From Planctomycetales bacterium (lineage in GTDB: Bacteria > Planctomycetota > Planctomycetia > Pirellulales > Pirellulaceae), in contig JAGQOY010000015.1 of assembly GCA_020427005.1 (NCBI GenBank), positions 1-64,000 on the forward strand: DNA of 64,000 nt, given 5' to 3'. Below the pieces are notes generated by a model. The model did not search any database, was not told where the DNA came from, and was given only the letters and a program-made list of their open reading frames with translations. Made by a program: the position numbers and the translations under genes. Positions 17,433-26,139 of this stretch are shown here, piece by piece (the stretch's first letter is position 1; every line of letters begins with the position of its first letter).

Positions 17433-17479
17433 ACGGGGATCGAAGGCCCAAGCCCCTCGTCCCCGTATTTGTTTTTTTT
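17433..17479. terminator. Bidirectional intrinsic terminator between PhoD gene and csrA
   Basis: A GC-rich hairpin (acgggga at 17433-17439 pairing with tccccgt at 17460-17466, with further partial pairing inside) is followed on the plus strand by atttgtttttttt. On the minus strand it is followed by the complement of gaaagaaaaatcaaaaa, which is also U-rich. It can end both the PhoD gene (plus) and csrA (minus). Confidence 0.8.
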
Positions 17480-17510
17480 GCGAAGTGGTTAGTTCACCAC
17501 GATCGGTTAT

Positions 17511-17735
17511 CTATCGGCGTCGATTTCCGAGCGAGCGAGTTTCGCCAGGCTGGATATGGCCAGCCTTTTGGTTTTCTCGCTTAATCGCCTCGTAAACTTC
17601 TTGGCGATGTACTGGAATATCTTGTGGGGCTTCAATGCCAAGCCGCACTTTATCTCCTCGAATATCGACAATTGTGATAACTACGTCATCACCGATCATG
17701 ATGCTCTCGTCTCTATGTCGCGACAGCACCAACAT
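17511..17735 (-). CDS. csrA: Carbon storage regulator CsrA
   Basis: A 74-residue RNA-binding post-transcriptional regulator that binds GGA motifs in mRNA leaders and usually represses translation. The core is textbook: [51 protein letters not shown], including the key basic RHR and the GIEAP and VHR segments. The tail is slightly longer than in E. coli and basic (TRSLGNRRR). The ribosome binding site gagaaggag lies six bases before the ATG. fliW is on the same strand about 560 bases upstream. In bacteria that have FliW, it binds and antagonises CsrA to couple flagellin synthesis to assembly, so the pair is functionally coherent. Confidence 0.95.
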   Translation of the reverse strand: MLVLSRHRDESIMIGDDVVITIVDIRGDKVRLGIEAPQDIPVHRQEVYEAIKRENQKAGHIQPGETRSLGNRRR

Positions 17736-18157
17736 GAATCGCTCCTTCTCCGGTCAAACTAAGTTGTGTAGTCAATCCATTGATTTTTTTCACCTGCGAC
17801 GACTCGCTACTTCGCCCCGCTTTGATGGAACATCCCACGCCTTCCAGTGACAATGTGTTCCAACGCGACTTGCCTCGAATCCATCGATGCGTGATCTATC
17901 GACCGGTACCATTGCCTGCAATCAATAACAATAGCATGTTTCTAGTTGGAACGAGCGTACAGGCTGGGTATAGCGAATCTAGTTGTACCGTCTACAACTG
18001 TTGTCTAGCACGCCATCCGATGTTCAATAGACAGAATGTGAAATCTGAAAAGAGAAGAATCGATGCGGGCGTTCCAAGCCTAATTGCTTTAGATTAATTC
18101 AGACATCTTTTTTGAATTAGCCTCCAAAACTATCAAGTCGCTCGCAGTAAAGTGCTT
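17736..18157. other. Spacer between csrA and the inverted-repeat element
   Basis: About 420 bases without a convincing gene; plus-strand frames here have no ribosome binding site. It probably carries the csrA promoter. A TTGACT-like hexamer lies about 30 bases upstream of csrA on the minus strand, without an obvious -10 partner. Confidence 0.35.
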
Positions 18158-18287
18158 GCTCTAGTAGGCTGCTGAAAAAGTAACCCGCAGCGTCAGCGAG
18201 GGAAAGTGCCCAGCCCCTCGCTGACGCTTCGGGTTACAAATCGTCCACAAGATTTTGCAAATCTTCAGCAAATCTAATTACGCAGAG
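18158..18287 (-). repeat. Miniature inverted-repeat element, copy 1 (right end eroded)
   Basis: The sequence begins gctctagtaggctgctg and carries a long internal hairpin: gtaacccgcagcgtcagc near 18179-18196 pairs with gctgacgcttcgggttac near 18219-18236. It continues with aatcgtccacaagatt. Almost the same sequence in the opposite orientation occurs at 20131-20268. The right terminal repeat is not clearly preserved here. The element sits directly behind the fliW stop codon (18295) and so separates fliW from csrA. It encodes no protein. Confidence 0.75.
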
Positions 18288-18294
18288 CTACTAC

Positions 18295-18738
18295 CTAGGC
18301 GGCAATTCTAAGTGGAGTTGCCGAATCGAGATTGATTGGCATGGCTAGTGGCAACGGCTCGGTTGAGATCACTTGACATGCTAGACGCTGTGTAAGATTG
18401 ATCACAATCGGACTTCTTAGATTGGTGGTCAATGTCTTGCCAGACTTGCTAACCACCGTCAACACAAAGATCTTATCCGTCGATCGCACTTTGAGCGGCG
18501 ACAGTTGTCTTTGCGGCAAGCTCAATCTGTAGTCCGGAGCGTATTTTCTGGGGCTAACCAACGGCAAAGCGACTTGAGCTTGCGCTACAGCTTGAAGCCA
18601 AGCTACATCGGAGTTTTCAGGGTCTGCCACTATCAGCCAATGACGATTGGCCTCAAAACCAATTAACCCTTGAGGGAAAATAATAACGTCGTCTTGTTTT
18701 ACTTCCAAATTCCCAAACCTGGTCGTATGAACTAGCAT
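18295..18738 (-). CDS. fliW: Flagellar assembly factor FliW
   Basis: A 147-residue protein that binds flagellin and CsrA. Family features: an N-terminal beta strand region (MLVHTTRFGNLEV), the hallmark IIFPQGLIGFEANRHWLIV, a hydrophobic core (VAWLQAVAQAQVALPLVSP), and the C-terminal VNLTQRLACQVI. The ribosome binding site ggtgag lies just before the ATG. It is usually adjacent to csrA; here an inverted-repeat element and other sequence separate the two. No flagellin or other flagellar gene is in the window. Confidence 0.9.
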   Translation of the reverse strand: MLVHTTRFGNLEVKQDDVIIFPQGLIGFEANRHWLIVADPENSDVAWLQAVAQAQVALPLVSPRKYAPDYRLSLPQRQLSPLKVRSTDKIFVLTVVSKSGKTLTTNLRSPIVINLTQRLACQVISTEPLPLAMPINLDSATPLRIAA

Positions 18739-19216
18739 CGGCTCACCATGAATTAACTAAAAGGTCTGGAGAATTGAATTCCCTGCGGCTGTACGACCGT
18801 CACATTCGTAAATATCGGCCAAGAGCTGGACAAAAAGTTGGCGGAATTGGTTTCTTCACGCAAATTTGTCATTTTTCAGTGAAATCGATACCTCACCTTC
18901 CAAGCCTCAGACAACAATTCGTGAAATATAAAGACTTACACTTAAGATTAAGGCCTCTGGGCAGGAGATGCCTCAGCCAGCTTGAGTTTTTTCGGATCCG
19001 CAAACCTGCTCACTAAAGTCCAGTTGCTGAGCACAGAACCGGCATGCAATGTGCTCATAGGGTGAACTGGCTCTGCACATGCAGAGGGAACCACCTTGCC
19101 ACGACAAAATGGCAGCATAGCAACTGTAAAAAAGCCCTATTGGAGAAAGTACTTATCCGTGTGACCAAAATGGCGGAAACGCATGTTGTTGTCGCGCGGA
19201 TTCAAAGGGAAAGACA
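18739..19216. other. Intergenic region with two inverted repeats
   Basis: About 480 bases with no convincing gene. Two short dyads are seen upstream of the site-2 protease gene: tgagcac (19028-19034) with gtgctca (19051-19057), and the palindrome ctctgca-ca-tgcagag (19071-19086). They could be operator sites or a structured leader. There is no further evidence for either. Confidence 0.35.
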
Positions 19217-20119
19217 ATGAAACTGGGACGATTCGCAGAAATAGACATTTTCATCCATTGGTCATTTTGGATATTGCCAGCCTATTACTTGCTGTCCGTC
19301 ACCGCCACTCAAGGTTGGGAGACTGGGCTGTTCACGAGCCTACTAGTTTTAGCCATATTCGCATGCGTTTTGGCACACGAGTACGGACATGCTCTGACGG
19401 CTCGCGCCTTTGGAATACGCACAATTGACATTACGCTTTATCCCATTGGAGGAATTGCTCGTTTAGCCCAGATTCCAACGAATCCCTGGCAAGAGTTCAT
19501 GATAGCCATCGCTGGACCAGCCGTTAATGTTGTTTTGGCAACGATCATGGTCATGGTGTTGTTCTTTGTAGCCCCCATCCCAACTGTGCCCATTACGGAG
19601 TCAATTACAACAGAGGCTCTCGAAGTCCTGTTGTATGCAAACCTTGCGCTAGTGTTGTTTAACCTAATACCAGCTTTTCCGATGGATGGTGGACGGATCT
19701 TGCGTAGCTTACTGGCTACTAGGCTTGATTACTTGCGGGCAACCGAGATTGCTGTGCGAGTGGGACGCTGGATGGCACTGCTGCTCGGAATTTATGGATT
19801 CTTTGCTTCACCCATGCTGATGTTCATCGCTTTGTTCGTATTTCTTGCAGGCACTATTGAATTTTATGGTGCAAGATTTCAGAACATGCAAAACCAAGCA
19901 AACCACTATGCTTCAGGAAATGGTTTTGGATACACCCCCTTACATGGCGCAAACGACTCAGGTTGGCAAGTGTTTGTTTGGCCGGCACAAGGTGCCGCTT
20001 ACCCAGGCCCCACCTCGGGACCCGGCACTCATGCTCAGAGCAGGGCGTATAGCGCTGGGGCAACTTCTCCCCAGCGCGCCGATACTATCGATGCAACGGA
20101 TGTACGCAAGTTAAACTAA
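19217..20119 (+). CDS. Site-2 protease family (M50) zinc metalloprotease
   Basis: A 300-residue intramembrane protease of the simple archaeal/bacterial S2P group (no PDZ or CBS domain seen). The zinc-binding HEYGH is at residues 54-58 within a hydrophobic helix, and the second metal-ligand region NLIPAFPMDGGRIL is at about 149-162. Five or six membrane segments are apparent. The N-terminal RFAEIDIFIHWSFW is typical of this branch. The C-terminal 80 residues are polar and low in complexity (Gly, Pro, Ala, Gln), likely cytoplasmic and disordered. Related enzymes cut membrane-bound anti-sigma factors or signal peptides; no clear substrate is adjacent. The ATG at 19217 is preceded by aaaggga. Confidence 0.88.
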   Translation: MKLGRFAEIDIFIHWSFWILPAYYLLSVTATQGWETGLFTSLLVLAIFACVLAHEYGHALTARAFGIRTIDITLYPIGGIARLAQIPTNPWQEFMIAIAGPAVNVVLATIMVMVLFFVAPIPTVPITESITTEALEVLLYANLALVLFNLIPAFPMDGGRILRSLLATRLDYLRATEIAVRVGRWMALLLGIYGFFASPMLMFIALFVFLAGTIEFYGARFQNMQNQANHYASGNGFGYTPLHGANDSGWQVFVWPAQGAAYPGPTSGPGTHAQSRAYSAGATSPQRADTIDATDVRKLN

Positions 20120-20130
20120 CCGTGCTGTCT

Positions 20131-20268
20131 GCTCTAGCAGGGTGATGCAAAAGTCGATTTGCAACATCTTGTGGACGATTAGTAACCCGAAGCGTCAGAG
20201 CGTCAGCGAGGGCTGGGCACATTCCCTCGCTGATGCTTCGAGTTACTTTTTCAGCAGCCTGCTAGAGC
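20131..20268 (+). repeat. Miniature inverted-repeat element (MITE-like), copy 2, 138 bases
   Basis: The two ends are inverted copies: gctctagcagggtgatgc at the left and, read in reverse complement, gctctagcaggctgctga at the right. The terminal repeat is at least 11 perfect bases, and 20 or more with mismatches. Inside is a long hairpin (agtaacccgaagcgtcag from 20181 with an imperfect partner ending near 20246), followed by ctttttc. Copy 1 at 18158 matches it in the opposite orientation. It lies between the convergent site-2 protease and PIG-L genes and could also act as their terminator. No coding capacity; mobility would depend on a transposase elsewhere. Confidence 0.82.
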
Positions 20269-20354
20269 CAACCTCATACAAGAGTGGCGTGTTTTCGCCC
20301 ATTCGATCAATGATTTCCCTGAAAACACACGCTATACGTTTGTGCGACTCGCAC

Positions 20355-21278
20355 CTAGTTCGACATCGGAAACAAGCGGCGAATTTCTTCCGGTTCAGGT
20401 TGTCGTCCGTATTCGCAAATCTCAAATGCCTCGGCATATTTGATTTCTTTGGCGCGATCAGGACCATACCACTTTTCCAAGGTCGACCGATATCGATCGG
20501 CTTCATCTGAGTTTCTGCGCTCCCATCGTTCTCGCAACCATGCCCGGCGTAATTCGGGTTGGTTGGCTGGAGGTGCTGCGTCCATTTGTTGTTGGCTTCC
20601 AGTGGCTCCGCCCTCAAACGTTTGTGATTCGAGTGCCAACAATGCATCGACCTTTTTCTCGAATACTGAGTCAATCGCAACAGCAATATCAGCTTTGAAC
20701 GGGTATGGCTTCTGAAAACGGTCACTTGAATAGAGAAATAGTGGATTGTTCTCCAATGGCTCGACGTCAGGACAAAAGAATGGCACTGCAACCATATAGG
20801 CGGCATCTTGAACCAAGATTCCGACATAACGGTGGTCCGGGTGATAATCCCAAGGACGATGCGAGATGACTATATCAGCCCGCCACTGACGAATGAGGCG
20901 GGTTATCTTCTTTCGGTATTCGAGAGTAGGTTCGAGTTCACCATCATGAATATCCAATACTTCGTAGGACACTCCCAACCGCTTGGCCACTTCGGTCGAT
21001 TCAGCGGTCCGCCTTTTCGCTAACGGGCCACCGGCCATTTGCCAATGCCCGATATCTCCGTTGGTTACAGAAACAAGCTTTACAGCATGCCCTGCTTGCG
21101 CCCATAAAGCAGCTGTGCCACCACTTTTGTACTCCGCGTCGTCCGGATGAGCTCCAAAACATATGATTCTTAGTTGCTTCTCGCTTCGCTCCTGTGCTTT
21201 AGCGATACTTCCTAGAGCTAGGAAACTAACTGCAACGACATACGGAGTCCACCAAGATTGCAATTTAATGTTTTTCAT
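20355..21278 (-). CDS. Exported PIG-L/LmbE family deacetylase
   Basis: A 307-residue zinc-dependent N-acetyl-sugar deacetylase-like protein with a signal peptide (YVVAVSFLALGSIAKA). The zinc site is recognisable: AHPDDAEYKSGGT near residues 44-56 and the distal HRPWDYHPDH near 140-149, with the catalytic Asp in the first motif. Related enzymes deacetylate N-acetylglucosaminyl lipids, mycothiol precursors or antibiotics; the substrate here is unknown. The secreted form suggests action on extracellular amino-sugar material. It faces the site-2 protease gene, with a MITE-like repeat in between. Confidence 0.88.
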   Translation of the reverse strand: MKNIKLQSWWTPYVVAVSFLALGSIAKAQERSEKQLRIICFGAHPDDAEYKSGGTAALWAQAGHAVKLVSVTNGDIGHWQMAGGPLAKRRTAESTEVAKRLGVSYEVLDIHDGELEPTLEYRKKITRLIRQWRADIVISHRPWDYHPDHRYVGILVQDAAYMVAVPFFCPDVEPLENNPLFLYSSDRFQKPYPFKADIAVAIDSVFEKKVDALLALESQTFEGGATGSQQQMDAAPPANQPELRRAWLRERWERRNSDEADRYRSTLEKWYGPDRAKEIKYAEAFEICEYGRQPEPEEIRRLFPMSN

Positions 21279-21581
21279 TCTACATCCTCACTGAAGAAGC
21301 CTTAACTGACAATTCGTCACCCACGCGCTAGCCCTATTTTCGAAACGCATTTGTACTTGGCCATTTGAAGGTAGCCGTTCAGGACTGAAAACCGAATTGC
21401 CAGTTTAGCCTAAAATAGGTGAGTGTTGTTTCACATCTCAAGACTTTGCGCGACCCTGGTTCTAAGACCCCCGATCCATTTATTACCATATTTTCATCGT
21501 TAACTTATAATGGTAAAGAAAGGCTATCTGGTCCTCTGTTTTGGAACTCACCGTTTCATCCTATAATCTGTCGTTTCTCGT
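21279..21581. other. Divergent intergenic region
   Basis: About 300 bases between the minus-strand deacetylase and the plus-strand cytochrome. No gene; AT-rich stretches near 21480-21515 (tttattaccatattttcatc) are plausible promoter territory, but no firm boxes are assigned. Confidence 0.35.
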
Positions 21582-23933
21582 ATGCCGAAAAAACCACTCT
21601 GCTTGAACCACAGCAAATGGAGCTTGATCCTTCAGCTGATGCTCATCTGGTTCGCAAACACTCCAGCCTCAGCAGAGGAGACTTCGCGGCGCGCTGATGA
21701 GTTACGCCACGAGGTTGGTCCCTTGCTTTCTGAGAATTGTTTAGGTTGTCATAGTGGAGACGAACCAGACGGAGGCTTGGCACTCGATATCTTTACAGAG
21801 CCGCTTGATTTCGTGAAGCAGCAAAAAGTATGGCGTAAGGCAATTCAGAAGATCCGCATTCAAGCCATGCCGCCGCCGGAAGGGAAGGCCTTGGATGCGA
21901 ATTCACGGTTGCGACTAGTAGATTGGCTGTCATCCGTAATGGATGAATTTGAATGTGGACAAGAACCAACACCCGGCCGTGTTACCATGCGTCGTCTCAA
22001 CGCCAACGAATATAAGAACACCATCTATGAGCTTCTAGGAATTCGCTTTGCAGCAGCCGCCAATTTTCCGGCCGATGATGTTGGCTATGGATTCGACAAC
22101 ATTGGCGACGTGCTAACTTTACCTCCCATCTTGATGGAAAAATATGTTTTGGCGGCCGAGGAGATAAGCCGCTTGGCAATTCAAACACCCTCGCCGGGTT
22201 CGCGGTTTGAAATCGGTTTGTCCGGTAGTGAGTTGCGATATGACCAGGAGAACAACCGCAAAGGGCAACGTGAATTGATCATCACCAGTAGCGAACCACC
22301 TGCTTCACTTGATTTGGACATCCCCAGGGCAGGCGTATACGAAATCACTATTCAGGCTTCAGGCGATCAAGCGGGCGACGAACCGCCAATCATGCAATTG
22401 AATTTGGATTCAAAACCCACTTTGCGTTGGCCGGTACCAAATGAGCCTTCTACCCCTATGGAGCTTTCTGGGAAACTGAGAATGCGAAGCGGCAGGCATC
22501 GCATTGAAATTCGTTTTGTTAATGATTTCTATCAACCTCGTGAGGGACAGACTGCATTGGATCGCAATCTAATCATTCATCACGTGCTCTTGGCAGGTGA
22601 AGCTGAAAAACCTAAACCTCTTAGACTAGACCAAACCTCTGCCAGTCATCGTCGGATTTTCTTCGTTCAACCGACTTCCAAAGCGGAATTACCAACTGCC
22701 ACTCGCCAGATAATTCAGCGGTTGGGAAGCCGTGTCTTTCGTCGTCCGTTGCTTGACGAAGAACTGGATAGCCTGTGCGAACTTGCAGAAACGATACAGC
22801 AGGATGAAGGCTCCTTCGAGGAAAGCATTCAAATCGTGCTGCAGGCGATGTTGATTTCTCCGAAGTTCCTTTTTCGCCCCGAGCCACTACCGAGTTCTGG
22901 TTTGGGTCAAAACTATCGAACGCTAGATAATTTTGAACTAGCAAGTCGCCTTTCCTATTTCCTGTGGAGTAGTATGCCAGACGAAGAGTTATTCACCCTA
23001 GCCTGGCAAAAGAAACTTAACGATCAAGCAGTTCTAGATCAACAAATCATGCGCATGCTGCGGGATCGGCGTAGCAACGAGTTCGTAAAGAATTTTGCTA
23101 GCCAATGGTTAACCTTGCGGCGTATTAGCGGACTCAATCCCGACCCTACGTTGTTCCCCGCCTGGGATCCGCAATTAGCACAATTAGTTCAATTGGAGAC
23201 TTTGAATTTCTTCGCTGGCATCATGAGAAGGGATTTGAATATCCTCCGATTGCTCGATGCAGATTTTACTTATCTCAACGAGCCTCTCTCTAATTTCTAC
23301 GGGATCGGTGGAGTCAAAGGGGAAGGCTTTCGCGAAGTGTCACTGGCGGGTACCGGCAGAGCCGGATTGTTGACTCAGGCTTCTATTTTGGCTGTCACGA
23401 GTAATCCCACTCGTACAAGCCCGGTGAAGCGAGGTAAGTGGATTTTGGAAAACCTGTTGGCGACACCGCCTCCTCCAGCACCACCAGGAGTCCCGGAACT
23501 CAGGGATCGCGGGCCACTATTAGGAACTCTTAAACAACAAATGGAACAGCATCGTAGCGACCCAGCCTGCGCCAATTGTCATCAATTGATGGATCCATTG
23601 GGTTTTGCATTGGAAAATTTTGACGCGATCGGTCGTTATCGCGACTCAGATCGTGGGCAGCCCATTGAGTCTCAAGGTGTTTTGCCAGATGGCACGGTAG
23701 TGGAATCTGCTAGTGAGTTACAAGCCGCATTGGTATCTATGCACAGTGAAGAATTTGTTCGCTGTGTCACTGAGAAGCTTCTAACTTACGCCTTGGGACG
23801 TGGCCTAGAATACTACGACCGCTGCGCTGTCGAAACCATTTTGTCTGAGGCTCGCGCGCAGGATTTCCGATTTAGTTCGGTAATACAAGCCATCGTCCGC
23901 AGTGATCCATTTTGTAAGACACTCGCTGATTAG
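21582..23933 (+). CDS. Exported diheme planctomycete cytochrome (DUF1587/1595/1592/1588/1585)
   Basis: A 783-residue exported protein with the standard planctomycete multidomain order. A signal segment (SLILQLMLIWFANTPASA, about 14-31) is followed by a PSCyt1 heme domain with CLGCH near residue 54 and QAMPPPEG as the distal Met region. DUF1587 follows (RRLNANEYKNTIYELLG, DDVGYGFDNIGDVL), then a carbohydrate-binding-like beta domain, DUF1595 (RVFRRPLLDEEL), DUF1592 (ELASRLSYFLWSSMPDEEL, FASQWLTLRRI), DUF1588 (GLLTQASILAVTSNPTRTSPVKRGKWI, then CANCHQLMDPLG) and the C-terminal DUF1585 (LLTYALGRGLEYYDRC). It is followed 33 bases later by the DUF1552 gene, its near-constant partner. Electron transfer is implied by the hemes; the substrate is not known. 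Confidence 0.92.
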   Translation: MPKKPLCLNHSKWSLILQLMLIWFANTPASAEETSRRADELRHEVGPLLSENCLGCHSGDEPDGGLALDIFTEPLDFVKQQKVWRKAIQKIRIQAMPPPEGKALDANSRLRLVDWLSSVMDEFECGQEPTPGRVTMRRLNANEYKNTIYELLGIRFAAAANFPADDVGYGFDNIGDVLTLPPILMEKYVLAAEEISRLAIQTPSPGSRFEIGLSGSELRYDQENNRKGQRELIITSSEPPASLDLDIPRAGVYEITIQASGDQAGDEPPIMQLNLDSKPTLRWPVPNEPSTPMELSGKLRMRSGRHRIEIRFVNDFYQPREGQTALDRNLIIHHVLLAGEAEKPKPLRLDQTSASHRRIFFVQPTSKAELPTATRQIIQRLGSRVFRRPLLDEELDSLCELAETIQQDEGSFEESIQIVLQAMLISPKFLFRPEPLPSSGLGQNYRTLDNFELASRLSYFLWSSMPDEELFTLAWQKKLNDQAVLDQQIMRMLRDRRSNEFVKNFASQWLTLRRISGLNPDPTLFPAWDPQLAQLVQLETLNFFAGIMRRDLNILRLLDADFTYLNEPLSNFYGIGGVKGEGFREVSLAGTGRAGLLTQASILAVTSNPTRTSPVKRGKWILENLLATPPPPAPPGVPELRDRGPLLGTLKQQMEQHRSDPACANCHQLMDPLGFALENFDAIGRYRDSDRGQPIESQGVLPDGTVVESASELQAALVSMHSEEFVRCVTEKLLTYALGRGLEYYDRCAVETILSEARAQDFRFSSVIQAIVRSDPFCKTLAD

Positions 23934-23966
23934 GTTCCGTCCAGGAATCACGAATACTTAAGTGCT

Positions 23967-25358
23967 ATGAAAAAAACATTCTTTCCCGTAATGTCATCTC
24001 AAGCCATCAATCGCCGCACGTTGTTGCGTGATTCCCTGCTGCGCGGTACCGGAATAGCCATTGGTCTGCCCTGGCTCGAGGCCATGGTGGCGGAAAACAA
24101 TTCGGGCAGTTGCCGGGCAAATGAAAACAACCCGCTCTTACGCACAGTATTTGTATACGCACCCAATGGCATGCACATGCCGCAATGGACTCCAGAAGCG
24201 GAGGGACGCAATTTTGAATTCAAATCAATTCTCGCTCCCGTCGCTCACCTACGTTCGAAAATCAACATTCTTTCCAATCTGACACTTGACGGTGCGCGGG
24301 CTCACGGTGATGGCGGCGGGGATCATGCACGTAGTGCGGCGGCTTATTTGACGGGCGCTCACCCTCGCAAGACGGACGGTGCGGATATTGAAAATGGAGT
24401 CAGTATCGATCAAGAAATTGCCTCGCACTTAGGAAACCAAAATCGCCTTTCGTCACTCGAATTGGGCCTAGAAGGAAGTAGTCAAGCAGGTAGCTGTGAC
24501 ACAGGTTATAGCTGCGCGTATTCTTCGAATTTAGCCTGGCGAAACCCGACAAGTCCACTCGCCAAGGAAGTTGACCCTGCCGCAGTCTTCGATCGGCTGT
24601 TCACCTCGGGAAAAGAGTCACCCAGTAATTTGGTAACCGCTCAAAGAAAACAGCGACGGAAGAGTGTGTTGGATTTTGCGCTCAGTGAAGCCAAAAAACT
24701 GGAGAGCCAACTTGGTAGTGCGGACCGCCGAAAATTAGACGAATATTTTTACTCGATTCGGGATGTTGAAAAGCGACTCATAGATAGCGAAAAGTTACAA
24801 ATTGGCGAGGACGGGATTCCCAATTACCCACGTCCTGCCGGAGTACCAAAAGAATTGGACGAGCATTGTCGCCTGATGTTTGACATGATCGTACTGGCAA
24901 TACAGAGTGGAAGTACGCGGATTGTAACGCTGATGTTGGCTAACGAAGGTAACAACCGTGGGTATCCAGAATTGGGAGCCCCAGAGGGTCACCATGATCT
25001 ATCGCATCACGGAGGTAGTATCGAAAAACAAGCCAAAATCGAGACTATCAATATCTACTATGCTCAGAAACTGGCGGTATTCCTTGACTCGCTGAACGCC
25101 GTGTCAGAAGGTACCGGGACTCTGCTCGACAATACACTTGTCGTCTATGGAAGTGGTATCAGTGATGGAGATCGGCATAACCACGATCAACTTCCCGTTT
25201 TAATGGCTGGGGGAAGCACAGCAGGAAGATTTGAGACTGGTCAGCATATCAGATACGCCAAGGAGACCCCTTTATGTAACTTTTATGTTTGGCTCATGCA
25301 GCGCTACGGAATTGAATCCACAAGTTTTGGTGACTCGACAGGTGTGGTAGAAATCTAG
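23967..25358 (+). CDS. DUF1552 family exported protein, partner of the preceding cytochrome
   Basis: A 463-residue protein with a twin-arginine-like leader (NRRTLLRDSLLRGTGIAIG). Recognisable DUF1552 segments include VFVYAPNGMHMPQWTPE, GGGDHARSAAAYLTGAHP, GVSIDQEIASHLG and the C-terminal LVVYGSGISDGDRHNHDQLPVLMAGG. Members are encoded next to DUF1592-type cytochromes across planctomycetes, as here, and probably act in the same pathway. The biochemical function of DUF1552 is not established. An internal ATG at 23991 is an alternative start that shortens the leader. Confidence 0.9.
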   Translation: MKKTFFPVMSSQAINRRTLLRDSLLRGTGIAIGLPWLEAMVAENNSGSCRANENNPLLRTVFVYAPNGMHMPQWTPEAEGRNFEFKSILAPVAHLRSKINILSNLTLDGARAHGDGGGDHARSAAAYLTGAHPRKTDGADIENGVSIDQEIASHLGNQNRLSSLELGLEGSSQAGSCDTGYSCAYSSNLAWRNPTSPLAKEVDPAAVFDRLFTSGKESPSNLVTAQRKQRRKSVLDFALSEAKKLESQLGSADRRKLDEYFYSIRDVEKRLIDSEKLQIGEDGIPNYPRPAGVPKELDEHCRLMFDMIVLAIQSGSTRIVTLMLANEGNNRGYPELGAPEGHHDLSHHGGSIEKQAKIETINIYYAQKLAVFLDSLNAVSEGTGTLLDNTLVVYGSGISDGDRHNHDQLPVLMAGGSTAGRFETGQHIRYAKETPLCNFYVWLMQRYGIESTSFGDSTGVVEI

Positions 25359-25526
25359 TAGCCTTCGGGATCGGATGGGATGCTTTTTTAAGAAATGTAT
25401 TTGCCTCAATTCGAAAGTAACGCGGTAAATATGCATCCATTCGGGAACAGAGAACGTAGGCAAGGTTGGTGAGTCCCAAACCATGTGCTGAGCCTAGTAT
25501 GAATGAAAGGTTTTGCATTCGCGGAA

Positions 25527-26012
25527 CTACTCTTCTGCGGGCCCTAGCAAACGCTCAATGATTAACAACAGGACATTAGGATCGTATGGCTTGCCAACAA
25601 AGAAGCTTGCACCCGAGGCACGGCTTTTGCGCACGATATTGTCGGGATCCATGCTGCTCAAAATTATGATTGGCAAATCAAGGTAGCGTGGATCGTCTAC
25701 TACCGATTCACAGAAATGCAAGCCATTTCCGTCGGGTAACTGGATATCAACGATTGCAATTTCAATCTTTGCATTCTCGAGGTGATACCAGGCACGCTCA
25801 ATAGTCCCGGCCACCAGAGTCTCCAGACCCATGGATTGCAAGTACTGAACCAGCAACTCCTGCTGTACATCATCGTCCTCGACGATTAAACACCGCAATC
25901 GTCGCCCTCCCAGTTGAGTCGACTGTTCCTCTGGCATCACTGTAGCTGAAGTCTCGGTTTCCGGACCTGAAAACTGCTCTAAATCAGACTCGGCGTCCAA
26001 TGATTCATCCAT
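25527..26012 (-). CDS. Stand-alone response-regulator receiver protein
   Basis: A 161-residue protein with a single CheY-like receiver domain and no output domain. After an acidic, Ser/Glu-rich N-terminal extension of about 37 residues, the receiver has the acidic pocket E45-D46-D47, the phosphoacceptor D89 in VDIQLPDGNG, the conserved Ser in IIILSS and the Lys in GKPYD. The ribosome binding site aagga precedes the ATG by about eight bases. It follows the histidine kinase gene on the same strand (127-base gap) and is its likely partner. Output would be by protein-protein interaction. Confidence 0.9.
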   Translation of the reverse strand: MDESLDAESDLEQFSGPETETSATVMPEEQSTQLGGRRLRCLIVEDDDVQQELLVQYLQSMGLETLVAGTIERAWYHLENAKIEIAIVDIQLPDGNGLHFCESVVDDPRYLDLPIIILSSMDPDNIVRKSRASGASFFVGKPYDPNVLLLIIERLLGPAEE

Positions 26013-26139
26013 CGCCGTGAATCCTTACTCCGCGGGAAGTTGTTCCAAATCTAAAAATTGTTATATCATTTTGTTAGGACGACGTTGCGAGAAAAGAGTG
26101 AATTATCAACTCAACAGAATTTTGAACTAACAACCATTG

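Noticed and set aside
20243-20827. Long minus-strand frame overlapping the PIG-L gene
   Set aside because: It overlaps a well-supported gene in another frame and has low-complexity, Arg/Ser/His-rich shadow composition with no motif.
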